From Candidatus Symbiothrix sp. (GTDB taxonomy: Bacteria; Bacteroidota; Bacteroidia; Bacteroidales; Azobacteroidaceae): DNA of 54,451 bases. The stretch covers positions 1-54,451 of the forward strand of contig JAISKT010000162.1 of assembly GCA_031261295.1 (NCBI GenBank). Direction: 5' to 3'. Positions 20,567 to 28,417 of the stretch are shown here, in pieces. The position numbers and the translations under genes are program-made. Position 1 is the first letter of the stretch. Every line of letters begins with the position of its first letter. The notes beneath the pieces were generated by a model. It was not told where the DNA came from. It saw only the letters and a program-made list of their open reading frames with translations, and made no database searches.

Positions 20567-21058
20567 TTAAACGCGATTTCCTTCTTTGTCCACCCTGCCG
20601 ATTGGCTTCCCGGGATTACCTACAATCAGTGCATACGGAGACACGTCTTTAGTCACCACACTTCCCGCCCCAATCATGGCGTATTCTCCTATCGTAATAC
20701 CGCAAAGAATCGTGGCATTGGCGCCAATCGTTGCGCCTTTTTTTACAAGCGTCTTTTTGAATTCGTCTTTCCGGTCGATAAAACTTCTCGGATTGATGAC
20801 ATTGGTAAAAACACAACTTGGCCCCAGAAACACATCATCCTCGCAAATGACTCCGGTATAAACCGATACATTGTTTTGCACTTTCACATTGTTTCCCAAA
20901 ACTACACGGGGCGAAATAACCACATTTTGTCCGATAGTACAGTTTTCACCAATAACGGCGCCGGGCATAATATGCGAAAAATGCCAGATTTTCGTTCCGG
21001 CTCCTATCATAGAACCTTCCTCAATAATCGCCGTAGAATGTGCTTGATAATCACTCAT
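20567..21058 (-). CDS. Left-handed beta-helix acyl/acetyltransferase (WbpD/WlbB-like)
   Basis: Hexapeptide repeats [70 protein letters not shown]; start placed at internal [15 protein letters not shown]. Confidence 0.88.
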   Translation of the reverse strand: MSDYQAHSTAIIEEGSMIGAGTKIWHFSHIMPGAVIGENCTIGQNVVISPRVVLGNNVKVQNNVSVYTGVICEDDVFLGPSCVFTNVINPRSFIDRKDEFKKTLVKKGATIGANATILCGITIGEYAMIGAGSVVTKDVSPYALIVGNPGKPIGRVDKEGNRV

Positions 21059-22178
21059 AATTCCTGATTTGAGAAATAATAAATTGGGTTTGTTCATCAT
21101 CCAATTCCGTATGCATCGGCAAAGATAATACAGATTTGCACAAATTTTCGGTTTCGCTCAAATCATTTCCGATTCTCACAATATTTTTAAACGCCGGTTG
21201 GTGATGCAAGGGCAACGGATAATAAATCATTGCCGGAATGCCTTTTTCTTTCAAATAGCTTTGCAAACCGGCCCGTTGCTCCGGTTTTACTTTCAATGTA
21301 TATTGGTGATAAACGTGTGTGGAGTAGGGGAGGCAATACGGAATTTCCAGCAAATCCGGCAAGGATTTCAGACCGGCATCATACTTCTCCGCTGTTTTTT
21401 GCCGAGCTTCCATATAAGAAGGCAATTGAGGCAATTTTGTCCGTAATATGGCTGCCTGAAGTGTATCCAAACGGGAATTGCAACCAATCATTTCATGCGT
21501 ATATTTTTGGGATTGACCGTGCGCCGCAATCATTTTGAGTTTCCGGGCAAGCGCTTCATTGTTCGTTAATAGAGCGCCGCCGTCGCCATAGCCTCCCAAG
21601 TTTTTAGTTGGAAAAAAAGATAAAGTCCCGATATCGCCGATCGTTCCGGCTTGTTTTTTCGTTCCATCCGAAAAAGTGTAAACCGAACCGATACTCTGGG
21701 CATTATCTTCAATGACATATAAACCATGTTTCCGGGCAATCTGCATCAGCGGTTCCATATCGGCGGTTTGTCCGAAAAGATGAACCGGCACAATCGCTTT
21801 GGTTTGGGGAGTAATCGCTTCTTCTATTTTATCCACATTGATATTGAAAGTCCGGGGATCTACATCGACCAACACCGGCGTAAGTTTCAGTAAAGCAGCT
21901 GCTTCGGCTGTTGCCACGTAAGTAAAAGCGGGGACAATCACTTCATCGCCCGGTTGCAAATCCAAAGCCATCATTGCCAATTGAAGCGCATCGGTTCCGT
22001 TGGCGCAGGGGATTACGTATTTTACATTAATATATTCCGACAATTCATTGGTAAATGCTTGTACGGCATCGCCATTGATGTATTTTCCCGAATGAATAAC
22101 TTCCAAAACGGCCTTATCCATTGGGGTTTGTATGCGTTCGTATTGAGTGGTTAAGTCCACCATTTGTATCGGTCTCAT
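21051..22178 (-). CDS. DegT/DnrJ/EryC1/StrS aminotransferase (WbpE/WlbC-like)
   Basis: [79 protein letters not shown]. Confidence 0.93.
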   Translation of the reverse strand: MRPIQMVDLTTQYERIQTPMDKAVLEVIHSGKYINGDAVQAFTNELSEYINVKYVIPCANGTDALQLAMMALDLQPGDEVIVPAFTYVATAEAAALLKLTPVLVDVDPRTFNINVDKIEEAITPQTKAIVPVHLFGQTADMEPLMQIARKHGLYVIEDNAQSIGSVYTFSDGTKKQAGTIGDIGTLSFFPTKNLGGYGDGGALLTNNEALARKLKMIAAHGQSQKYTHEMIGCNSRLDTLQAAILRTKLPQLPSYMEARQKTAEKYDAGLKSLPDLLEIPYCLPYSTHVYHQYTLKVKPEQRAGLQSYLKEKGIPAMIYYPLPLHHQPAFKNIVRIGNDLSETENLCKSVLSLPMHTELDDEQTQFIISQIRNYE

Positions 22179-22189
22179 ATTTTATACAA

Positions 22190-22855
22190 TCAATCTTCAA
22201 AGAGTTCTTTCATATCTATTTTTAACCCCTTGAAAATGGAAACTGGTACTTTTCCTTCGTATTCGTAGGTAGTCCCTACATCGAATTTTCCGTTCTTTTG
22301 CAATAAAAAAACAGTAAGCGCTTTTTCTGCAGGAAAAACCACCCAATATTCTTTTACACCGGCTTCTTCGTACAAGTTAAATTTTTCATTCAAATCCCGT
22401 TTGGCCGTAGAAGGAGATTGTACCTCTACAATTAAATCCGGAGCGCCGATACAACCTTTTCCATCTAATTTACTTGGATCACACACAACACAAATGTCCG
22501 GTTGTACGACTGTCGCAATTTTGTCATCAGCCGTTTCTCCGTTTTTCGGAAAGCGAACATCAAAAGGAGCATGATGAATTTCGCATTTTCCTTTTCTTTT
22601 AGCAACATAATTCCATAGTCTTCCGAAAATAGAACCTGAAATTCTGGAATGAAAACGGGTGGGAGCGCTCAATAAATCATATACAACTCCATCAATCAAT
22701 TCCCGTCTTGCATCATCCATCCATGACAAATAATCCGCATAAGTATATCGCTTGGAACGACTTATATATACTGCTGCAGGTTCTTTGACACTATGTTTTT
22801 CTTCATTCTTATCCAATTCTTCTTCAGTAGGATAGTTTTTTAATTTCTTTTCCAT
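22190..22855 (-). CDS. Uma2 family endonuclease-like protein (DUF820, PD-(D/E)XK)
   Basis: YADYLSWMDDARRELIDGVVYDLLSAPTRFHSRISG; VVQPDICVVCD; GAPDLIVEVQSPSTAKRDLNEKFNLYEEAGVKEYWVV. Confidence 0.9.
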   Translation of the reverse strand: MEKKLKNYPTEEELDKNEEKHSVKEPAAVYISRSKRYTYADYLSWMDDARRELIDGVVYDLLSAPTRFHSRISGSIFGRLWNYVAKRKGKCEIHHAPFDVRFPKNGETADDKIATVVQPDICVVCDPSKLDGKGCIGAPDLIVEVQSPSTAKRDLNEKFNLYEEAGVKEYWVVFPAEKALTVFLLQKNGKFDVGTTYEYEGKVPVSIFKGLKIDMKELFED

Positions 22856-22888
22856 AGCTTCAAATATTTTTTTATCTGTTGAATTTTA

Positions 22889-22910
22889 AATTATCTTTGC
22901 AAAGATAATT
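22889..22910. promoter_or_regulatory. 22-bp perfect palindrome containing two abutting divergent -7 boxes
   Basis: AATTATCTTTGCAAAGATAATT; TATCTTTG on + (22892-22899) and TATCTTTG on - (22900-22907), between divergent genes. Confidence 0.6.
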
Positions 22911-22923
22911 AAATAATTGAATT

Positions 22924-24000
22924 ATGCATACAAAATTTGTCTTAACCCTTTTATTGGCCGGATTGGTTGCATCCGGTGTTCAGGCCCAGAAAAATGAGAA
23001 ATGGGCGCGCGTTTATATTGATGGTAAATTTGGTGTTATCGGTAAAAACGGGAACGAAATTGTGGCGCCCGAATACGACATGATTGGTCGATTCGACAAG
23101 AAAACGGCTCCTGCCATTGCCAAAGGAGAGGCGCAAGGGATTAACGAACTCGGACAGCGGGTTCCTTATACGCCGGATTCGAAAGGAAAAGCCATTGCCT
23201 ATCAGGAAAATGGCAAATGGGGATTGAAAAGCGATAAAGGCATCGTATTGGCTGAACCCCAATATGATTTTATCGGTAAGTTTAATGACGGGAAAGCGGC
23301 TGTTACCGTGGGAGATAAAATGGGCGTAGTTTCCGATAAGGGAAAGGAAATCATTGTTCCGTCAATCTATCATTTTATTGATGATTTTAATAAAGGAGTC
23401 GCGGTTGTCTTGCTGGATTCGCTCATGGGATTAGTAGATGACAAGGGGGTGGAAGTGGTGCCTCCCCGGTATAATTTGATTCGGAAAATCAAGGACAACA
23501 ATTTTTTGGTGCTCAAAAACGGTTTGTGGGGCGTATTGAATCGCAACGGCCAGGAAACGGTGGCGCCCAAATATGCCGCTATTTTTGAATGTAAAGACGG
23601 ATTTAAAACCTTATCGGATGACAAAGTGGGCTTGCTCAACGGAAATGGAGCGCTGGTTTTTGAACCAACTTATGATGATATTTACGACAAGGACAACAAT
23701 GTTTTCATCGTTACTTTGACTGGAAAGTATGGTCTGTTGAATAAAGACGGGAAACAACTTTTATCGCCGACGTATAATTACATCAGCAAATTCGATGATG
23801 GTCGAGCTTTTATTTTGAGAGACGGAGCTTGGGGATTGATCAACAATGAAGGAACCGAATTGATTGCACCCAAATACAATGCAATCGAAGCGACTAAAGA
23901 TAAATGTTATATCATCCACAAAGACGGCAAAAAAGGGCTTGTCAACCGGGAAGGTATCGTCATCGTTCAACCCAAATATCACGACATCAGCATTTTTTAA
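22924..24000 (+). CDS. WG-repeat protein
   Basis: Signal peptide, then repeated Y-x-x-I/F...D-G-K-x-G-L/V-V-D-x-x-G-x-E-hh-x-P-x-Y units (e.g. GKWGLKSDKGIVLAEPQYDFIGKFNDGKAAV). Confidence 0.9.
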   Translation: MHTKFVLTLLLAGLVASGVQAQKNEKWARVYIDGKFGVIGKNGNEIVAPEYDMIGRFDKKTAPAIAKGEAQGINELGQRVPYTPDSKGKAIAYQENGKWGLKSDKGIVLAEPQYDFIGKFNDGKAAVTVGDKMGVVSDKGKEIIVPSIYHFIDDFNKGVAVVLLDSLMGLVDDKGVEVVPPRYNLIRKIKDNNFLVLKNGLWGVLNRNGQETVAPKYAAIFECKDGFKTLSDDKVGLLNGNGALVFEPTYDDIYDKDNNVFIVTLTGKYGLLNKDGKQLLSPTYNYISKFDDGRAFILRDGAWGLINNEGTELIAPKYNAIEATKDKCYIIHKDGKKGLVNREGIVIVQPKYHDISIF

Positions 24001-24013
24001 GCCGGATAAAAAT

Positions 24014-24502
24014 CTATGCTAATTCGATAATTTCCATATCTTTAATCTCTTGTCCGTCAATTGCAAACCGCAGCAAAGTCCGTATCTGGTGAAAACCGTA
24101 CTTCCCGGCTGCACCCGGATTGACACAGAGCATTTGCCGCGTCTTGTCGTAGATGATTTTCAAGATATGCGAATGTCCGCAGATAAAGAGTTTCGGAGGA
24201 TTAGCATAGATTTCCGAACGGATTTCCGGATCGTATTTTCCCGGATAACCGCCGATATGCGTCATCAAAACGTCCACGTCTTCTATTTTGAACCGCAAGG
24301 TTTTCGGACAAACCACCCGCATCAGGTGGCTGTCAATATTTCCATATACCGCCCGAACCGGTTTCAGGGCTTGTAATTTGTTTAGAACCTCTTCACTGCC
24401 AATGTCTCCCGCATGCCAGATTTCATCGCAACCGGAGAAATATTGGATGAATTTGTCATCCCAATAAGCGTGTGTGTCGGAAAGTAATCCAATTTTCTTC
24501 AT
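24014..24502 (-). CDS. Metallophosphoesterase, YfcE/MJ0936 family
   Basis: KKIGLLSDTHAYWDDK; DEIWHAGDIGS; RAVYGNID; ICGHSHILKI; VNPGAAG. Confidence 0.92.
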   Translation of the reverse strand: MKKIGLLSDTHAYWDDKFIQYFSGCDEIWHAGDIGSEEVLNKLQALKPVRAVYGNIDSHLMRVVCPKTLRFKIEDVDVLMTHIGGYPGKYDPEIRSEIYANPPKLFICGHSHILKIIYDKTRQMLCVNPGAAGKYGFHQIRTLLRFAIDGQEIKDMEIIELA

Positions 24503-24555
24503 AAAAATTTCAAATTGTTCAACAAATTTAATACTTTTACAGTAAATTAAAAAGT

Positions 24556-26577
24556 ATGCAGTACTCTTATTTTAACCGGGATGTCAGTTGGCTCGCTTTC
24601 AACTACCGGGTCTTATTGGAAGCGGAAGATGTTACTTTGCCTGTTTATGAGCGGATTAAGTTTCTTTCCATCCATGCTTCCAACTTAGAAGAATTTTATA
24701 AAATCCGCGTGGCTGAACATCGGAGCGTGATTCTAAAAAAAATCCATTCGGAAGAAAATCCGGCGGAAGCGGAACAAACACTGGAGCAAATCAAGACGGA
24801 AGTGACCCGTCAACAGAAAGAATTTTTCCGTATTTTTTCCACTGAAATATTACCGGAATTAGCCCGGCAAAACATTATCCTTTACATGGATAACCGGCCC
24901 AGGCCGGAACACCGGGAGTTTGTAAAAGATTATTTCACAGAGGAAATATTTCCGTACCTGCAGCCGGTCATGCTGATGAAGGAGGATGTAAAAATCTTTA
25001 TCCGCGACAACCGCCTGTATCAGGTTGTATCGTTGCGGAAGAAAGAAACCAACGAAAAAGCGTACGCCATCATCAAAATTCCCTACGCAAAAATTCCCCG
25101 TTTTATCGAATTACCCAATCTGGACGGGAAATATTATTTCATGTTTGCGGAAGATGTTATTTCGGCCAACCTGTCCGCTATTTTTGTGGGATATATTGTA
25201 GAAGGAAGTTATAATATCAAGATTTCACGCGATGCGGATATTTATATGGATGAGGCGCTTAGCACAAACAATATCATTGAAACGGTTAAAAAGAAAGTCA
25301 AAAAACGGAAAATCGGCGATTTGAGCCGCTTTGTTTATGACCGCCGGATGCCGGAAGATTGCTTGGAATACATTTGTGAAACATTTAATATCCTCAAGGA
25401 AGATTTGATTCCGGACAATATCCATTTGAATATGGAGGATTTGATAAAATTGCCGAATCCCATCGGGCCGGAACTGAAAGCGCAACCGATGATTCCGCTC
25501 CGGTTACCGGAATTGGACCAGGCTCAAACAATATTTTCCGTCATCAGCAAGAAGGATGTTTTTCTGCATTACCCGTATCACAGTTTCGATTATTTCATCC
25601 ATTTTTTAATGGATGCCGCGACGAATCCCAATGTGGAAGAAATCAAAGTCACCCAATACCGGGTAGCTACGGATTCGGAAGTCATTAATAACCTGATTAA
25701 TGCAGCGAAGAAGGGAAAAAAAGTAACGGTTTTTGTAGAATTGAAGGCCCGTTTCGATGAGGAAAACAATCTTTTTACAGCCGGGATGATGCAGGAAGCC
25801 GGCATAAAGATTATTTACAGTATTCCCGGATTGAAAGTCCATGCCAAAGTGGCTCTGGTAACTGAAAAAGCAAATTTCCGGGGACAAAAAAAGTCCTACG
25901 CTTACCTGAGTACCGGTAATTTCAATGAAAAAACGGCGCAGTTGTATTCGGATATGGCCATCATGACTTCCAAAAAGAAACTGACGAAAGACCTGATTCA
26001 GCTATTTGAAGTGTTGGAAAACCGTAACAAAGACATTCATTTTGAACATTTATTGGTGACTCCATTCAATATGGTTCCGGCCTTGAAAGAGATGATTCAA
26101 CGGGAAATCTCGTTTGTCCAACAAGGAAAAAAGGCGCATATTATTCTTAAAATGAATGGTTTGCAAGATCCGGCCATGATTGATGAACTGTATAAAGCCA
26201 GTGAAGCCGGCGTACAAATCGACTTGATTGTGCGGGGAATTTGTTGCCTCATTCCCAACCGGCCGTACAGCCAAAATATCCGGATCATCCGGATTGTGGA
26301 TTTACTTTTGGAACATTCCCGCGTCTGGTATTTTTACAATAATGGGAAAGAAGATTTGTATCTGACTTCCGCCGACTGGATGAAACGGAATTTATACCGG
26401 CGCATCGAAACGGCTTTTCCCGTTCTGGACAAAGATAGTAAGCAAACGATTATCGAAATTTTGAATCTGCAATTAAATGATAATGTGAAAGCCTCTCCTC
26501 CGGCTCCAACTTGTGAAGAAGAAAACAAGAAGGAAATTCGATCCCAGAGAGATACATATAAATTACTTGCCAAATGA
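24556..26577 (+). CDS. ppk1: Polyphosphate kinase 1
   Basis: YFNRDVSWLAFNYRVLLEAED; FLSIHASNLEEFYKIRVAEH; HYPYHSFDYFIHFL; GLKVHAKVALVTE; YAYLSTGNFNEKTAQLYSD. Confidence 0.96.
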   Translation: MQYSYFNRDVSWLAFNYRVLLEAEDVTLPVYERIKFLSIHASNLEEFYKIRVAEHRSVILKKIHSEENPAEAEQTLEQIKTEVTRQQKEFFRIFSTEILPELARQNIILYMDNRPRPEHREFVKDYFTEEIFPYLQPVMLMKEDVKIFIRDNRLYQVVSLRKKETNEKAYAIIKIPYAKIPRFIELPNLDGKYYFMFAEDVISANLSAIFVGYIVEGSYNIKISRDADIYMDEALSTNNIIETVKKKVKKRKIGDLSRFVYDRRMPEDCLEYICETFNILKEDLIPDNIHLNMEDLIKLPNPIGPELKAQPMIPLRLPELDQAQTIFSVISKKDVFLHYPYHSFDYFIHFLMDAATNPNVEEIKVTQYRVATDSEVINNLINAAKKGKKVTVFVELKARFDEENNLFTAGMMQEAGIKIIYSIPGLKVHAKVALVTEKANFRGQKKSYAYLSTGNFNEKTAQLYSDMAIMTSKKKLTKDLIQLFEVLENRNKDIHFEHLLVTPFNMVPALKEMIQREISFVQQGKKAHIILKMNGLQDPAMIDELYKASEAGVQIDLIVRGICCLIPNRPYSQNIRIIRIVDLLLEHSRVWYFYNNGKEDLYLTSADWMKRNLYRRIETAFPVLDKDSKQTIIEILNLQLNDNVKASPPAPTCEEENKKEIRSQRDTYKLLAK

Positions 26578-26746
26578 GCTTAAGTAATTTGAATAAAGGG
26601 ATTGCGTTTCTTACTTTGTTGTTTCGTATTCTTCCTATTGCAAGAAACACAATCCTCGAAATCAATTATTTACTATTTCAACCTTTGTTTTAAAATCACA
26701 GGTGTGGCGGCTCACCCTATGAAACAATAAGGTATAAGTCAAACAG

Positions 26747-26765
26747 CCATTGAAATTTTCAATGG
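26747..26765 (-). terminator. Hairpin downstream of the Big_2 gene
   Basis: CCATTGAAA-T-TTTCAATGG perfect 9-bp arms; only a weak U tract on the minus strand. Confidence 0.35.
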
Positions 26766-26797
26766 CCTGCGATTTCATCCATCGCAAGTCGGTCGAG

Positions 26798-27802
26798 TTA
26801 AATTCGGCGACAACGAACCGACACGAGCTTCGGGTTATCAAATGGCATTATGTAAATTCGATCTGTTGCCAAAATCTGCTGACCGTCATCTCCGGCGATC
26901 CAGAATCGGGATTCTGAACCCGTATAGGCAAGTGTAACGGACCATATAAAACCATATTTGTACGGGCTTGAGGTCCAGCACTGCGACCCCGTGCTAGACG
27001 GATAGCGGTTCACGTAGGACCCAAGACTCGAAGCTTGTGCTACTGTGGGCAGCGCCCATCCGATCGAGCAGGCATTAGCAGCGCTGGTTATCGAATAGTA
27101 GGCTGTGGTGCCCACGAGTGTATCTGCGGCGGTCGTACTCAATGGCGCAATCATCCAGGTCCCGATGGTGGTGTCAGGATACGTGTATATCTGCGAACTC
27201 TGTCCGGCGACTACTGCGTAACCCATTCCGGCAAATACATTTACTTTTTTTGTGCTTGACGTCCCGCTTCCATCTTGTGAGGCGGCAGTAATAGTCGCAG
27301 AACCAACTCCAATGCCACGTACCAGCCCTCGTGGATCAACTGTGGCGATACTTGTATTGCTGCTCGACCATACAATCCGCTGATTGGAAGCTGTGACCGG
27401 AGCAATAGTAACTTCCAATTGTAAATTTTCATTCCTGCCGACAAGCGTATCGCCGGTGATCGTAAGACCGGTGACGGGAACCACCGGGGCAAGGGCATTC
27501 CATTTGCCGCTGTTCCAAAAATAGATACCTGCGCCTTGTCCATTAGTCATACTTGCATTGGTGTTGTAAACCATTGTACCATTCAGCGGATTGGCTCCGT
27601 TCAGTTGAGCAGTAGTAGAACCCAAGTTCACGCGCGGAAGCGATAAGCCCAATTTACCGACTGTCGTTGTATCAGTGGCATTCAAATCCAAAATAGCTGA
27701 AGGATTCGGATCGTCTATACCACCGATTCGTACTTGCGCATTTACACTTGCCGCACTCATAACGATGAGCGTCAGCATCAAAGAAACTAATTTTTGTTTC
27801 AT
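26798..27802 (-). CDS. Big_2 (bacterial Ig-like) domain protein with a C-terminal FISUMP/lectin-like module
   Basis: GLTITGDTLVGRNENLQLEVTIAPVTASNQRIVWSSSNTSIATVDPRGLVRGIGVGSATITAASQDGSGTS; C-term CSIGWALPTVAQASSL...YIMPFDNPKLVSVRCRRI. Confidence 0.75.
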   Translation of the reverse strand: MKQKLVSLMLTLIVMSAASVNAQVRIGGIDDPNPSAILDLNATDTTTVGKLGLSLPRVNLGSTTAQLNGANPLNGTMVYNTNASMTNGQGAGIYFWNSGKWNALAPVVPVTGLTITGDTLVGRNENLQLEVTIAPVTASNQRIVWSSSNTSIATVDPRGLVRGIGVGSATITAASQDGSGTSSTKKVNVFAGMGYAVVAGQSSQIYTYPDTTIGTWMIAPLSTTAADTLVGTTAYYSITSAANACSIGWALPTVAQASSLGSYVNRYPSSTGSQCWTSSPYKYGFIWSVTLAYTGSESRFWIAGDDGQQILATDRIYIMPFDNPKLVSVRCRRI

Positions 27803-27832
27803 GTCAAAAAAAATTTAATTTGTAATTATTAT

Positions 27833-27931
27833 TCATTTATAAATGGATCCGGTAAAGACAGCTGCGACTAAAAATAAATTTAAATTAATAAAGACGAGAG
27901 AAAATGAGAGCGCTGTCTTTACCTTCACCAT
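27833..27931 (-). CDS. Candidate 32-aa hydrophobic small ORF upstream of the Big_2 gene
   Basis: Minus strand ATG GTG AAG ... AAA TGA = MVKVKTALSFSLVFINLNLFLVAAVFTGSIYK; too short for the supplied ORF track. 12-bp inverted repeat GGTAAAGACAGC/GCTGTCTTTACC lies within it. Confidence 0.35.
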   Translation of the reverse strand: MVKVKTALSFSLVFINLNLFLVAAVFTGSIYK

Positions 27932-27990
27932 TATGAGTTCTATTTTGTTGCTTCCAAGCCTCTAAAAAGCAATTTTTTAAAAATAAAAAA

Positions 27991-28124
27991 GCGTGAGACT
28001 TAATTATATCTGGCTTGAAGGCTTTCGACGACCTGTAACTACAAATATATTAAACCCCACGCATTTTGCGCAAGCATTTTAACATATTCTTATAGTTACT
28101 GAAAGTGTCGAAATTTTCAAGCCA
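27991..28124 (-). ncRNA. Candidate structured leader RNA / attenuator upstream of the Big_2 gene
   Basis: Minus-strand stem GCGUGGGGUUUAAU (28062-28049) / AUUAAGUCUCACGC (28004-27991), 14 pairs including three G-U, followed by UUUUUUAUUUUU. A competing three-segment stem joins 28124-28093 with 28041-28011. Confidence 0.5.
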
Positions 28125-28215
28125 AGAACGATGTTTTCCTCCCTAAAAGGAGGTTATATGTTTAGAATTTTCTATCTATTTTGTCATAAATATTTATTTC
28201 TGTTTATTTAATTGG

Positions 28216-28246
28216 CAAAAGTAATATCTTTTTTTGTAAAAACCAA
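28216..28246 (-). promoter_or_regulatory. Candidate promoter for the leader RNA / Big_2 gene
   Basis: Minus-strand -7 TACTTTTG (28223-28216); TTG at 28246-28244 with a 20-nt spacer. Confidence 0.4.
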
Positions 28247-28371
28247 GGAATTGTCAAAAATTAACAAATACATTTTTTGTATGTTTGTTTTGAAAATCAA
28301 AAAAACGTGGTAACTTCTATAATTTTACCGGCTATGACAAGCAAGAAAATAAAAACAAGGGTATAAAAAAA

Positions 28372-28394
28372 GCGTCCCCAATTATGGAGGACGC
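28372..28394 (-). terminator. Intrinsic terminator of the Big_5/T9SS gene
   Basis: GCGTCC...GGACGC arms, minus strand followed by TTTTTTTAT. Confidence 0.7.
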
Positions 28395-28417
28395 CTTTTT
28401 CATATATTTATTTTGAA

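Noticed and set aside
26798-27802. Possible diversity-generating-retroelement target (C-terminal lectin-like module ending in VRCRRI)
   Set aside because: No reverse transcriptase, template repeat or adenine-biased variable copy is visible in the window.
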